Shown: positions 16,177-25,067 of the stretch, piece after piece
Layout of the letters: each line of letters opens with the position of its first letter
Numbering within the stretch: the first letter of the stretch is position 1
Origin: Bifidobacterium pluvialisilvae
GTDB taxonomy: Bacteria > Actinomycetota > Actinomycetes > Actinomycetales > Bifidobacteriaceae
Reading direction: 5' to 3'
Length of the DNA: 64,000 nucleotides
Assembly: GCF_019331695.1 (NCBI RefSeq)
Contig: NZ_JAHBBI010000002.1
Location: forward strand, 248,001-312,000
Notes under the pieces: generated by a model
Database searches by the model: none
Seen by the model: only the letters and a program-made list of their open reading frames with translations
What the model was told of the DNA's origin: nothing
Translations under genes and position numbers: made by a program

Positions 16177-17688
16177 ATGGTCAAACGCAACGTTGAATCC
16201 CGGACCGCAGCAACCGTCGGCACCGTCGGCCGCGGCGAATGCAAGACGATCGGCGGCAAACTGGTGGCGGTATCCGTCCGATTGTGCGGAAGCACCATCA
16301 CGGAGGCCCATATCGACGGTGATTTCCTCATCGACGAGAACGGTTCGGTTGCCGGGGAAGCTGACCGTTCGCTGATCGCGGACATCGAACGTGCCATCGT
16401 CTCGGCTGGCGTGACCGTTGACGCAATCTCCGATACGGGCGCCGACGGGAAGATTATCGCATCCGTCGAAGGGAACGACCATGCGGCATCCGTCGACGAT
16501 TGCCGCACTTCGCCCGACGCCGTTGCACTGCTTGCCACCATCGAAGCGGTGATTGCCGGTCATCCGCATACGCGGCTGGTCGGTACGACCGCCGACGCCA
16601 TCGTCACCGCCACGATGCGCGCCATCCACAATATCGTTCCCGCTGGTAACAACACTGTGTCGGGACCCATCAATATCGCCCCTGCTGGCGGGGTCTGTCG
16701 GCAACGCCGACGGGGGATGGCGAGCGGTGCCAAATCCGTCGATGTCGCCGTCCCCGATACCGGCGCATCCGTCGCTCCCGAACCCACCGATACCAAGCCT
16801 GCCGACGTCAAGCCGGCAGAAAATCTCACCGAACGCTGGTCTAGTCTCGCCCCGCGCGTCGACGTCGTCATCGACGCCGAACCGTACGCTCCCCCCATGC
16901 AGATGGCGCTTGACGAGGTCATCGCCCGGCGCGTGGCAGCGGGAATCCAGCCGCCGACGCTCAGGTTCTGGCGGTGGGGGAGCCCTGCCGTCGTCATCGG
17001 CGCCTATCAGTCGGTACGCAACGAAGTCGACGGGCGCGCGGCCGATCTCGCCGGTTTCACGGTCGTCCGTCGCGTGACCGGCGGCGGCGCGATGTTCGTG
17101 CGGCCCGATGACACCATCACCTATTCGCTGTACGTGCCTGAATCGTTCACGGCCGGCCTCGACGCCGCGGCATCCTACCGGCTCTGCGACACATGGGCGT
17201 TCGGCGCATTGCACGCCATCGGCATCCCCGCCGTCTCGCAGTCGCTCAACGACATCGCCACAACGGACGGCGGCAAGATCGGCGGCGCCGCACAACGCCG
17301 GTTCCCTGCGCCGCGCGGTTCGTACGGCAATCACGGCCCGCAGAATTCCCACGACTTCGGCGACCCCCATGGCCACGGCCCCGGCTGCGTGCTTCATCAC
17401 GTCACCATGGCGTACGACATCGACGCCGGGCTCATGACCCGTGTACTGCGCATATCCAGGGAAAAACTCGTCGACAAGGCCGTCTCCTCGGCGAAGAAAC
17501 GCGTGACGCCGCTGCGGACGCTCACGTCGCTCGGCCGCGACGTCGTCGTCGAATCGATGCGTGCGTACGCGCTCGCCCACATTCCCGGCGCCCAGCCCGC
17601 GCATCTTCCCGCCGACGTCATCGACGAGGCGGAATCGTTGGCGGGAAAGAAGTTCGAAAATCCCGACTGGACATATCGGATTCCCTAG
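16177..17688 (+). CDS. lplA: Lipoate-protein ligase with N-terminal accessory-like domain
   Basis: Protein of about 503 residues that should adenylate lipoate and transfer it to a carrier protein. Residues about 18-70 (GRGECKTIGGKLVAVSVRL, AHIDGDFLIDENGSVAG) resemble the small accessory domain (LplB or LplA C-terminal domain), here placed in front of the catalytic domain. An acidic, low-complexity linker follows (about 170-220). The catalytic biotin/lipoate ligase fold starts near 226: PYAPPMQMALDEVIARRV, LRFWRWGSPAVVIGAYQS, RRVTGGGAMFVRPDDTITYSL, and DGGKIGGAAQRRF for the lysine loop. The frame stays open upstream to 15979, but that part crosses the palindrome array, so the ATG at 16177 is taken. 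GATACG lies 8 bases upstream, suggesting a leaderless start. Confidence 0.85.
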   Translation: MVKRNVESRTAATVGTVGRGECKTIGGKLVAVSVRLCGSTITEAHIDGDFLIDENGSVAGEADRSLIADIERAIVSAGVTVDAISDTGADGKIIASVEGNDHAASVDDCRTSPDAVALLATIEAVIAGHPHTRLVGTTADAIVTATMRAIHNIVPAGNNTVSGPINIAPAGGVCRQRRRGMASGAKSVDVAVPDTGASVAPEPTDTKPADVKPAENLTERWSSLAPRVDVVIDAEPYAPPMQMALDEVIARRVAAGIQPPTLRFWRWGSPAVVIGAYQSVRNEVDGRAADLAGFTVVRRVTGGGAMFVRPDDTITYSLYVPESFTAGLDAAASYRLCDTWAFGALHAIGIPAVSQSLNDIATTDGGKIGGAAQRRFPAPRGSYGNHGPQNSHDFGDPHGHGPGCVLHHVTMAYDIDAGLMTRVLRISREKLVDKAVSSAKKRVTPLRTLTSLGRDVVVESMRAYALAHIPGAQPAHLPADVIDEAESLAGKKFENPDWTYRIP

Positions 17689-17699
17689 ATTCATAACAA

Positions 17700-18205
17700 T
17701 TCATAAATGGTTTTGTGGGCCTGTGCGTGTGGTTTGTGACCCGCGCGTTGGGTTGTGGGTCTGTACGTTCGGTTTTGTGGGTCTGTGGGCTTGGTTTTGT
17801 GGGTCCGCGCGTGTGTTCTGTGGGTCTGAGGTTTGGTTTTGTGGGTCTGTTGGATCGGTTCCGGCCGTTAGTGGGTCCGGGGTGTTCAATAACCGTGGGT
17901 AAATCCGTTCATTAAGAGGTTTGTGGGTCCGGGATATACATGGGGACGTCGAAAATCCCCTCTACACGAGCCGATGGACCCACAAACCCGATTTGACGAG
18001 CCGATGGACCCACAAACCCGATTTGACGAGCCGATGGACCCACAAACCCGATTTGACGAGCCGATAGACCCACAACCTTGATTGGCGCGACCCGTCAGAC
18101 CCACAACCCCGAATCGGCAACCCGTCGGACCCACAAACCTGACTTGGCGAACCGTCGGACCCACAAACCCCGATTTGGCGCGAACCGTCAGACCCACAAA
18201 CCCCT
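17700..18205. repeat. Monomeric TGTGGGTC / GACCCACA composite repeat element
   Basis: The left arm (about 17705-17845) has six to seven units with TTTTGTGGGTC at a step of about 22 bases. The core (17829-17995) matches the two cores at 1389-1555 and 1102-1255 almost base for base, including GGCCGTTAGTGGGTCCGGGG and GACGTCGAAAATCCCC. The right arm (17971-18205) has eight units of about 30 bases, three of them identical and centred on GATGGACCCACAAACCCG. It fills the whole gap before pyrD and ends about 50 bases before its start. Confidence 0.92.
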
Positions 18206-18253
18206 GAGACAATGTGATGGCGTTGGGCGGCGAATGCGTGTAAAAAGGACTGT

Positions 18254-19405
18254 ATGAGTTACGTGTCGCAGTCGCCAGTACAAAACGCCATCAACAAGGC
18301 CAGCACCGATCTGTTCACCTTTGCCTACAGAAACGTCGCCAAGAAGGCGTTCTTCGCCATGCCGCCGGACAAGGCCCACGATACGATGATCGCCGGCTGT
18401 GCGGCCGCCGGTCACGTGCCGCCGCTGATGTGGCTGCTGCGTGAGATGCTCGACTACACCGATCCCGCGCTGGAGACCGAGGTCATGGGCATCCGCTTCC
18501 ACAATCCCTTCGGTCTTTCCGCCGGACTCGACAAGGACTGCCAGCTGCCGACCGTACTGGACGCGGCCGGATTCGGCTTCGAGACCGTCGGATCGACGAC
18601 CGCGCGCCCCTGCGCCGGCAACCCCCGCCCGTGGTTCCACCGCCTGCCCGACTACGGTTCGATGGTCGTGCACGCCGGGCTTGCCAACGACGGCTCCGAA
18701 AAGGTGATCGCCCGTGCGGAGAAGGCCTATACGACCGCGAAGACCATGAGGATGTCCGTGTCGATTGCCCGTACGAACGACGACCTGGTCGGCGACCTGG
18801 ACGAGGGCATCGCCGACTACCGCACGTCGTTCGAACGCGCCGTCGGCCGTACGAACATGATTGAGGTCAACGTCTCCTGCCCGAACACCAAGGCCGGCGA
18901 GCCGTTCACCGACGACCCGAACAACCTCGACCGCCTGTTCGCCGAACTCGACAAGGTGGACCGTCCGCAGCCGGTGCTCGTCAAACTGCCGCTCAACAAG
19001 CAGTGGCCCGAGTTCAAGGAGCTGCTCGACGTGCTGGCCGACCACAACGTGCAGGGCGTCTCCATCGCGAACCTGCAGAAGGACCGCACCGGCATGGACG
19101 ATGTGCCGGCCGACTGGCAGGGCGGCCTTTCCGGGTTGCCGTGCCGCAAACGCAGCGACGCCATGGTGGCGCAGACCTACCGCGAGTACGGCGACCGGTT
19201 CGCCATCGCCGGCATCGGCGGCGTGTTCACCCCGAGGCAGGCATATCTGAAGATTCGCGCCGGCGCTTCGCTGGTCATGTTCATCTCGTCGCTGATGTAC
19301 TGCGGGCCGCAGAACATCACGACGTTGAAGCGCGGTCTGGTCGAACTGCTCCACGAGGACGGCTTCGACAACGTTGCCGAAGCCGTCGGCGTGGACGTGC
19401 AGTAG
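18254..19405 (+). CDS. pyrD: Dihydroorotate dehydrogenase, class 2 architecture
   Basis: FMN enzyme of pyrimidine synthesis, oxidising dihydroorotate to orotate. At 383 residues with an N-terminal helical extension (FAYRNVAKKAFFAMPPDKAHDTMI) it has the layout of class 2, membrane-associated, quinone-using enzymes. The FMN-binding parts are FHNPFGLSAGLDKD, ETVGSTTARPCAGNPRPW and GIGGVFTPRQAYLKIRAGAS. In the active-site loop it reads EVNVSCPNTKAGEP: a Cys where class 2 enzymes normally have Ser and class 1 enzymes have Cys. The start is fixed by AAAAAGGA upstream of ATGAGTTAC. It converges on the old-yellow-enzyme gene with only 9 bases between stops. Confidence 0.92.
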   Translation: MSYVSQSPVQNAINKASTDLFTFAYRNVAKKAFFAMPPDKAHDTMIAGCAAAGHVPPLMWLLREMLDYTDPALETEVMGIRFHNPFGLSAGLDKDCQLPTVLDAAGFGFETVGSTTARPCAGNPRPWFHRLPDYGSMVVHAGLANDGSEKVIARAEKAYTTAKTMRMSVSIARTNDDLVGDLDEGIADYRTSFERAVGRTNMIEVNVSCPNTKAGEPFTDDPNNLDRLFAELDKVDRPQPVLVKLPLNKQWPEFKELLDVLADHNVQGVSIANLQKDRTGMDDVPADWQGGLSGLPCRKRSDAMVAQTYREYGDRFAIAGIGGVFTPRQAYLKIRAGASLVMFISSLMYCGPQNITTLKRGLVELLHEDGFDNVAEAVGVDVQ

Positions 19406-19414
19406 TTCTGGCTG

Positions 19415-20515
19415 TCAGAACGCGCCGCGGACGTACTGGTCGGGGTAGGGGGCCTGCTCGGTGGTGAGACCGAGCTTGTAGGCGGCACGCAACGGCCAGT
19501 ACGGGTTGCGCAGCGCCGCACGTCCGATCTCCACGGCGTCGGCGTCACGGCGGTGGATGATCTTGTCGGCCTGCTTGGCCTTGGTGATGAGACCCACGGC
19601 CGTGGTGCGCACGTCGGCGCGCTTGCGAATCTGCTGCGCGAACGGCACCTGGTATCCCGGCTCTGCGGGGATGGTCACGCCGGGGACGATGCCGCCGGTC
19701 GAGACGTCGATGAGGTCGACGCCGTGGCCGCGCAGTACGCGGGCCGTCTCCACGGTCTGGTCGAGGTCCCAGCCGCCGGCGGCCCAGTCGGTGGCCGAGA
19801 TGCGCACCAGCAGCGGCAGGGTGTCGGGCATGACGCTGCGCGCCGCGTCGGCGACCTCCACCAGCAGACGCATGCGACCGTCAAGTCCGCCGCCGTATTC
19901 GTCCGTGCGCTCGTTGGTCAGCGGATCGAGGAACTCACTGAGCAGATAGCCGTGCGCGGCATGGATTTCGATGGCCTGGAAGCCAGCCTTGACCGCGCGT
20001 TCCGTCGCGGCGCGGAATTGGTCCACGATGCCGTGAATCTCGTCGACGGTGAGTTCATGCGGCGTGGCGTAGTTGCCATACGGAATCGCCGACGGCGCGA
20101 CGGTGCCCCATCCACCGGCCTCGGCGGGAATGCTCTGGCCTTGGTATCCGATGGAGAACGCGCCGGTGGAGCCCTTGCGTCCGGCATGGTTGAGCTGAAT
20201 GGCCGGGACCGCGCCGGCGTTGCGGATGTCGTCGACGATCCAGCGCCATGCGGCGATCTGGTCGTCGTTCCACAGGCCGACGTCGTTGGGGGAGATGCGG
20301 CCCTCCGGACTGACCGCCGTGGCCTCGACGATCACCATGCCGAAGCCGCCGAGCGCGCGGGAGACGTAGTGCTGGTAGTGGAATGGCGTGGGCTTGCCGT
20401 CCTGCGCATAGACGGAGTAGGTGTCCATCGGCGGCAGCCAGATGCGGTTGCGGATGTCGACGCCGCGCAGCGCCAACGGGTCGAACAGATGCGGTTTCCT
20501 TGGCTTCTCGGCCAT
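19415..20515 (-). CDS. Old yellow enzyme, YqjM/NADPH dehydrogenase type
   Basis: FMN-dependent ene-reductase of 366 residues that reduces activated C=C bonds with NADPH. The TIM-barrel signatures are LRGVDIRNRIWLPPMDTYS, AIQLNHAGRKGST, the His pair in EIHAAHGYLLSEFLDPLTN, ERTDEYGG, and GRAALRNPYWPLRAA near the FMN phosphate. The HAGRKGS and AAHGYLL motifs point to the YqjM (thermophilic-like) group rather than the classical yeast OYE. The physiological substrate is unknown. A GGAGA ribosome site precedes the ATG. The gene is divergent from nothing on its 5' side; the PBP gene follows on the same strand further left in transcription order. Confidence 0.9.
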   Translation of the reverse strand: MAEKPRKPHLFDPLALRGVDIRNRIWLPPMDTYSVYAQDGKPTPFHYQHYVSRALGGFGMVIVEATAVSPEGRISPNDVGLWNDDQIAAWRWIVDDIRNAGAVPAIQLNHAGRKGSTGAFSIGYQGQSIPAEAGGWGTVAPSAIPYGNYATPHELTVDEIHGIVDQFRAATERAVKAGFQAIEIHAAHGYLLSEFLDPLTNERTDEYGGGLDGRMRLLVEVADAARSVMPDTLPLLVRISATDWAAGGWDLDQTVETARVLRGHGVDLIDVSTGGIVPGVTIPAEPGYQVPFAQQIRKRADVRTTAVGLITKAKQADKIIHRRDADAVEIGRAALRNPYWPLRAAYKLGLTTEQAPYPDQYVRGAF

Positions 20516-20603
20516 GTATCGTCTCCTTCACGACGAATGTCGTATGCCGATGCGGGCCGTTGCCACGGCCCGACGGTTCGTATACGACGGGTGCATATGA
20601 AAA

Positions 20604-20634
20604 AACAGGCGTAGAGTATTCCCCTACGCCTGTT
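20604..20634 (-). terminator. Intrinsic terminator of the PBP gene
   Basis: AACAGGCGTAG (minus strand) pairs with CTACGCCTGTT over a 9-base loop and is followed by a run of T (complement of the A-run 20600-20605). It lies 26 bases past the stop at 20660 and separates the PBP gene from the OYE start. Confidence 0.92.
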
Positions 20635-20659
20635 CTACCACATGCCGTCGGCGGGCCGA

Positions 20660-22978
20660 TTACTGGCCGGTCGTGCCGGATGTGGTACCCGATGTGGTAC
20701 CTGATGTCGTACCCGAGGTGGTGCCGCCCGTCGTACCGGAGGTGCCACCCGTGGTGCCGGTGCCGGTGCCGGACGTGGCCCCGCCGGTGTTGCCGGTCGT
20801 ACCGGAGGCGCCGCCGGTCGTGCCGGTGCCCGTGCCGCCCGTCGTGCCGGAGGACGAATTATCCGACGACCCCGAACTGGTGCCGGAACCTGACATGTCG
20901 CCCGTTCCGTAGTTGTTGTCGATCGGAATCTTGGCCGTGGAGAGATACGTCTCCATGAACTCCTTCCACGTCGGCAGGGCGATGTCGGAGCCGTACCAGG
21001 ACGAACGGTAGACGCCGTTGATGGTGCCGTACAGCGATGTGCCGGAGTTCTCGGCGTTCGTGATGATGGCGAAGGCCGCCACCTGCGGCACGAAGCCGGA
21101 CGTGGCCAGTGCGTTCTGCTCGCTCGTACCGGTCTTGGCGAAGGTCTTGCGGCCGCCGCTGAGCTGCGCGTCCTTGGCGATGCCCTGCGTGACGTTGAGG
21201 TTCATCGCGTAGGCGGTGGTCTGCGCCACGGCCGAGGAGACGGCCTGATGGCAGTTCGCGCTCGGCACCTTGAACGTCTTGCCGGCCGAGCTCGTCATCT
21301 TCGTGATGGCGATGGGCGTGCACTCCTTGCCGTTGGCCGCGATCGTGGCGTACACGTTCGCCATGGTCAGCGGGGACGCCGGCATGGTGCCGATGACCAT
21401 GGACGGCGAGAGCTTCGAGATCGGCTGCCCGTCGGGGCGATGGTAGCCGAGCGTCTGCGCCATGTCGGCGATCGGCTTGAGGCCGATGATCTGCGCCATG
21501 GACGCCTGCGTGGTGTTGTGCGACTGGTTCAGCGCCTGCAGCGGGGTCTCCGGGCTCACGGTGCCGCCGCCCGAGTTCTGCAGCTCCCACACGTCGGTGG
21601 CGCGTCCGGCGCCGGGGAACGAGGAGACCGGATAGCTGGTGTACGTGGCCAGCGGTTCGTTGATGGAATGGCCGGACTTGACCCATGCCGCGAAGTTGAT
21701 GGGCTTCCACGTCGAACCGATCTGGAAGCCGGTGCCGCCGCCGTCCTTCTGGTCGACCGCGTAGTTCATCGACGTCTTGGTGGTGCCCGGGGAGCCGGCC
21801 ACGTCGTAGATGCGGTTCTGCGAGAGGGCCAGCACCTCGCCGGTGCCGGGCTTGATGGCCGCGATGATGTTCTCGTACCCGCTGGGGTCGTCGACCGGGA
21901 GGTTGTCGGTCACGGCCTTCCATGCGGCGTTCTGCGCGTTGACGTCCATCGTGGTGTAGATGTTGAGGCCGCCCTGCTTGATGAGGCGCTTGCGCTCCTT
22001 GAGCGTCTTGCCGTACAGCGTGGAGTTCTCGATCTGGTGCAGTGTGTAGTCGCAGAAGTACGCGGCGTTGCCTGCCGCCTGGCAGCCCACCGCCACGCTC
22101 TTCTTATGCAGCGTCTTGGCCAGCGGAATCTTCTTGGCAGCATCGGTCTTGGCCTTGGAGACGAAGCCCCATTCGCTCATGAGGTCGAGGGTGATGTTGC
22201 GCTGCTTCTCGGCCTCGGTGGGGTTGACCAGCGGGTCGTAGCTGGTCGGGTTCTTCGTGATGGCGGCGATCGTGGCCGACTCCACGAGGTTGAGGTCCTT
22301 GGCGCTCTTGGAGAAGTAGCGCTGTGCGGCGGTCTCCACGCCGTACACGTTCTTGCCGAACTGGGCGATGTTGAGGTAGCCCTGCAGGATCTCGGCCTTG
22401 CTGTATTTCTTCTCCAGTTCGACGGAGATGAGCATCTCGCGCAGCTTTCGCGCGATGGTCTCCTCCTGCGCGTGGTATGCGGCGATCGGGTCGTCGTCCT
22501 CCAGCGCCTGGTCGATGAGGATGTTCTTGACGTACTGCTGGGTGAGCGTCGATCCGCCCTGCGTGTCGCCCTTCTTGATGTACGTCTGCACGAACGCTCG
22601 CGCGATGCCCTGCGGATCGATGCCCGTGTGCTCGAAGAAGCGGTGGTCCTCACGGGCCACGACGGCCTTCTGCATGAGGTCGGAGATGTCCTTCAGCGGG
22701 ACGATGATGCGGTTCTGCTCATAGAACGTGGCGATGACCGTCTTGCCGTCGCGCGCGTACATGCGCGACTGCTGCGGCAGGTCGGCGAGGTCGAAGTCGA
22801 TGTCCTCGGCCTTGAGCTGCGCGGTCAGGCTCTTGGTCACGGTGTTGGCGCCGAATACGGCAGGAAGCATGAATCCTGATGCGACCACGCCGCCGGCGAC
22901 GCAGAAGAGGAGGTAAGCCAGGATCAGCGTGAATACACGACGTGCTGTCTTTGGTTTCTTTTCGGGCATGGTGCCCAT
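20660..22978 (-). CDS. Class A penicillin-binding protein (transglycosylase/transpeptidase)
   Basis: Bifunctional peptidoglycan synthase of 772 residues. After a basic start comes one membrane helix (about 14-36, VFTLILAYLLFCVAGGVVASG). The GT51 glycosyltransferase domain has EDHRFFEHTGIDPQGIARAF with the catalytic Glu and QGGSTLTQQYVKN. The transpeptidase domain has the SxxK serine in IGSTWKPINF, SxN in NQSHNTTQ and KTGTSEQN. The C-terminus is a Thr/Gly/Ser-rich tail of about 75 residues encoded by a minisatellite. Starts at 22978 or 22969 are both possible. Its own terminator lies 26 bases downstream. Confidence 0.94.
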   Translation of the reverse strand: MGTMPEKKPKTARRVFTLILAYLLFCVAGGVVASGFMLPAVFGANTVTKSLTAQLKAEDIDFDLADLPQQSRMYARDGKTVIATFYEQNRIIVPLKDISDLMQKAVVAREDHRFFEHTGIDPQGIARAFVQTYIKKGDTQGGSTLTQQYVKNILIDQALEDDDPIAAYHAQEETIARKLREMLISVELEKKYSKAEILQGYLNIAQFGKNVYGVETAAQRYFSKSAKDLNLVESATIAAITKNPTSYDPLVNPTEAEKQRNITLDLMSEWGFVSKAKTDAAKKIPLAKTLHKKSVAVGCQAAGNAAYFCDYTLHQIENSTLYGKTLKERKRLIKQGGLNIYTTMDVNAQNAAWKAVTDNLPVDDPSGYENIIAAIKPGTGEVLALSQNRIYDVAGSPGTTKTSMNYAVDQKDGGGTGFQIGSTWKPINFAAWVKSGHSINEPLATYTSYPVSSFPGAGRATDVWELQNSGGGTVSPETPLQALNQSHNTTQASMAQIIGLKPIADMAQTLGYHRPDGQPISKLSPSMVIGTMPASPLTMANVYATIAANGKECTPIAITKMTSSAGKTFKVPSANCHQAVSSAVAQTTAYAMNLNVTQGIAKDAQLSGGRKTFAKTGTSEQNALATSGFVPQVAAFAIITNAENSGTSLYGTINGVYRSSWYGSDIALPTWKEFMETYLSTAKIPIDNNYGTGDMSGSGTSSGSSDNSSSGTTGGTGTGTTGGASGTTGNTGGATSGTGTGTTGGTSGTTGGTTSGTTSGTTSGTTSGTTGQ
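20665..20870. repeat. Minisatellite coding for the PBP tail
   Basis: Imperfect short repeats such as GATGTGGTACC, GTCGTACCCGAGGTGGTGCC and GTGCCGGTGCCGGT encode GTTSGTTSGTTSG and GTGTTGGASGTTGN runs. Copy number is likely to vary between strains because the units are in frame multiples of 3. Confidence 0.8.
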
Positions 22979-23300
22979 TGTAAAATGCCGACTCTACCTT
23001 TTATCACTGGGTTCCCAATCTCCACAGCACTGCCATTCCATAGGAATTTCCTGAAAGTTCGGTGAATGGGCCTTTGCCGTCCCCGGCGGGGTCGTGTGCC
23101 CCCTCCTGTCATCCTGAGTGGAGGGCAACCACCTCCCATTGTCATCCTGAGCGGAGGGCGTAAGCCCGGAGTCGAAGGATCTGATGCCTGTAGATTCTTC
23201 GACTCGCTCCGCTCGCTCAGGATGACAGGACGGGACACCCGTTCAGGATGACAAAGGGCGGATTCTGCGGGGTTCGTCTGACTCCCTTCCCCCGTGTCCG
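22979..23300. repeat. TCATCCTGAGC palindrome between the PBP and Crp genes
   Basis: Left arms at about 23105-23180 (GTCATCCTGAGTGGAGGG, GTCATCCTGAGCGGAGGGCG, GGAGTCGAAGGATCTG) face right arms at about 23195-23252 (ATTCTTCGACTCGC, GCTCAGGATGACAGG, TTCAGGATGACAAAG). No gene in this stretch. Confidence 0.85.
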
Positions 23301-24035
23301 TTACTGGTGCGCCCTGCGGATGAGCTTGCCTGGTTGGTAGATGATGATGGTGCGGCCCTTGCGCGAAATCCACCCGCGCTGGGTGAACTCCATGAGCGCC
23401 TTGTTCACCGTCTCGCGCGAGGCGCCCACGAGCTGCGCCATCTCCTCCTGCGTCAGGTCGTGCGGCACCACGAGGCCGTCCTCGCTCGGCTCGCCGAACC
23501 GCTGCGCCAGGTCGATGAGCGTCTTCGCGAGGCGTCCCGGCACGTCGGCGAACACGAGGTCGGTGATGCGTTCGTTGTTCAGGCGGGCGCGGTTGCCCAT
23601 CACCTGGAGCATGTCGATGGCCACGCGCGGATGCTCGTCCAGCCACGCGAAGATGGCGCTGCGCTCCAGCGAGGAGACGACGGTGCCGTTGGTCATGACG
23701 ATGGCGGACGCGGTGCGCGGTCCGCCGGTCGGATCGAATACGGGAATCTCGCCGAGCACCTCGCCGCGGCCGTGGATGCTGAGCAGGTGGATGCGGTGGT
23801 CGCTTGACTCGCGGATGAGCTTCACCCTGCCGTTCTCCAGCAGGTACAGTCGATGATCCGTATCCCCCTCGCGGAACACCGCGTCGCCTTTAGCGTAGTA
23901 TCGACGCTGAAGATGGGGGAGCAGCAAATCGGCCTCGTCGGGCCTTACCTGCTTGAAGAGGGCGGTGTGCAGAAGGGCATCGCGTTGATGTTCCATCTCA
24001 CCTTCGCCGTTGTCGTGGATCACTAGGGTCCTCAC
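23301..24035 (-). CDS. Crp/Fnr-family regulator, GlxR-like
   Basis: Cytoplasmic transcription factor of up to 244 residues. The cyclic-nucleotide-binding beta-roll covers about 20-140 (LFKQVRPDEADLLLPHLQRR, GDAVFREGDTDHRLYLLENG, GRGEVLGEIPVFDPTGGPRTASA). In that loop the pattern GEIPVFD..GGPRTASA matches the cAMP pocket of GlxR/CRP proteins. A dimer helix follows (about 150-165), then the winged helix-turn-helix with LTQEEMAQLVGASRETVNKAL, whose recognition helix (ASRETVNKAL) is of the CRP type that reads TGTGA half-sites. An in-frame ATG at 23996 (MEHQRD) is an equally plausible start. A perfect candidate target lies at 42691-42706. Confidence 0.92.
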   Translation of the reverse strand: MRTLVIHDNGEGEMEHQRDALLHTALFKQVRPDEADLLLPHLQRRYYAKGDAVFREGDTDHRLYLLENGRVKLIRESSDHRIHLLSIHGRGEVLGEIPVFDPTGGPRTASAIVMTNGTVVSSLERSAIFAWLDEHPRVAIDMLQVMGNRARLNNERITDLVFADVPGRLAKTLIDLAQRFGEPSEDGLVVPHDLTQEEMAQLVGASRETVNKALMEFTQRGWISRKGRTIIIYQPGKLIRRAHQ

Positions 24036-24315
24036 CTCCGTGCTTCGTTGGTCTGGACAGAATAGACACCTAGAATATGTAGTCTACCTCGCCGGATGGG
24101 GAAACGCTGGGCGAATCATCGTCGTCCGTCGCCGCCATCGGGGCGGACGAACGACGTCGTCCGGCGTTTCCCCTTGTCCCGCGCATATGCGCGGCGGCGA
24201 TGACGTGCGACAATACGATATGGCAAATGGCGGAAATCGCATGTCATGACGATGCATGACGCGATTCCGCGCGGGCGTGCATATACATAAAGACGTACAT
24301 ATATGGAGTGTGATG

Positions 24316-25065
24316 ATGACGAAGTCGATGGACGGACGCGACGGTTCCTTGTCGGTCGTGGTGGTGATGCCCACGTATAACGAACGCGAGAACCTGCCCG
24401 TCACGCTGGGCGGGGTGTTCGACCACTGCCCCGACGTCCACGTGCTGGTCGTGGATGACGGCTCGCCGGACGGCACCGGCGAGCTGGCCGACGATATGGC
24501 CTCGCGCGACCACCGCATCCACGTGATGCACCGCCGTGAGAAGAACGGCCTCGGGCCGGCGTATCTGGCCGGCTTCCGCTGGGCGCTGGACCATGGCTAC
24601 GATGTGGTCTGCGAGATGGACATGGACGGCTCGCACCGGCCGGCCGACCTGCCGCGTCTGCTGGATGTCGTATGCGGTGATGCGGACGTCGACCTGGTCA
24701 TCGGCTCGCGTCGCGTGCCCGGCGGCGGCATGGAGGACTGGCCATGGTACCGCGATCTGATCTCGCGCGGCGGATCGTGGTATGCACGCACGATGCTGGG
24801 GCTGCGCGTCTACGACATGACCGCGGGGTTCCGGGCGTACCGGGCGTCGATGCTGCGGCGCATTGATTTTTCGGATGTGCAGGCCAGCGGATACGTCTTC
24901 CAGATCGATATGACGAGGCGTGTGGCCGCGGCCGGCGGCGTGATCCGAGAGGTGCCCATCACGTTCGTGCAGCGTGTCAGGGGCGTGTCGAAGATGAGTT
25001 CCGCCATTGTTGTGGAGGCGCTGTGGCGGGTGACGGTGTGGGGAATACGCCGCGTGTTCATTTAA
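24316..25065 (+). CDS. Polyprenol-phosphate mannosyltransferase, GT2 (Ppm1/DPM1-like)
   Basis: Transfers mannose (or another sugar) from a nucleotide donor to a polyprenyl phosphate, feeding cell-envelope glycan synthesis. The 249-residue protein has the GT2 motifs VVVMPTYNERENLP, VLVVDDGSPDGTGELAD, MDMDGSHRPADLPRLL (DxD-like) and IGSRRVPGGGMEDWPWYRD, plus MTAGFRAYRASMLRRI. It lacks the C-terminal membrane helices of some family members, so the enzyme should be peripheral. The start at 24316 is set by GGAG 7 bases upstream; the ATG at 24313 is one codon earlier. It stands alone between the Crp gene (divergent) and the gal cluster. Confidence 0.9.
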   Translation: MTKSMDGRDGSLSVVVVMPTYNERENLPVTLGGVFDHCPDVHVLVVDDGSPDGTGELADDMASRDHRIHVMHRREKNGLGPAYLAGFRWALDHGYDVVCEMDMDGSHRPADLPRLLDVVCGDADVDLVIGSRRVPGGGMEDWPWYRDLISRGGSWYARTMLGLRVYDMTAGFRAYRASMLRRIDFSDVQASGYVFQIDMTRRVAAAGGVIREVPITFVQRVRGVSKMSSAIVVEALWRVTVWGIRRVFI

Positions 25066-25067
25066 CT

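Noticed and set aside
15844-17694. Long minus-strand open frame opposite lplA
   Set aside because: The plus strand carries the lipoate ligase motifs; the other strand gives no recognisable protein and crosses the palindrome array.
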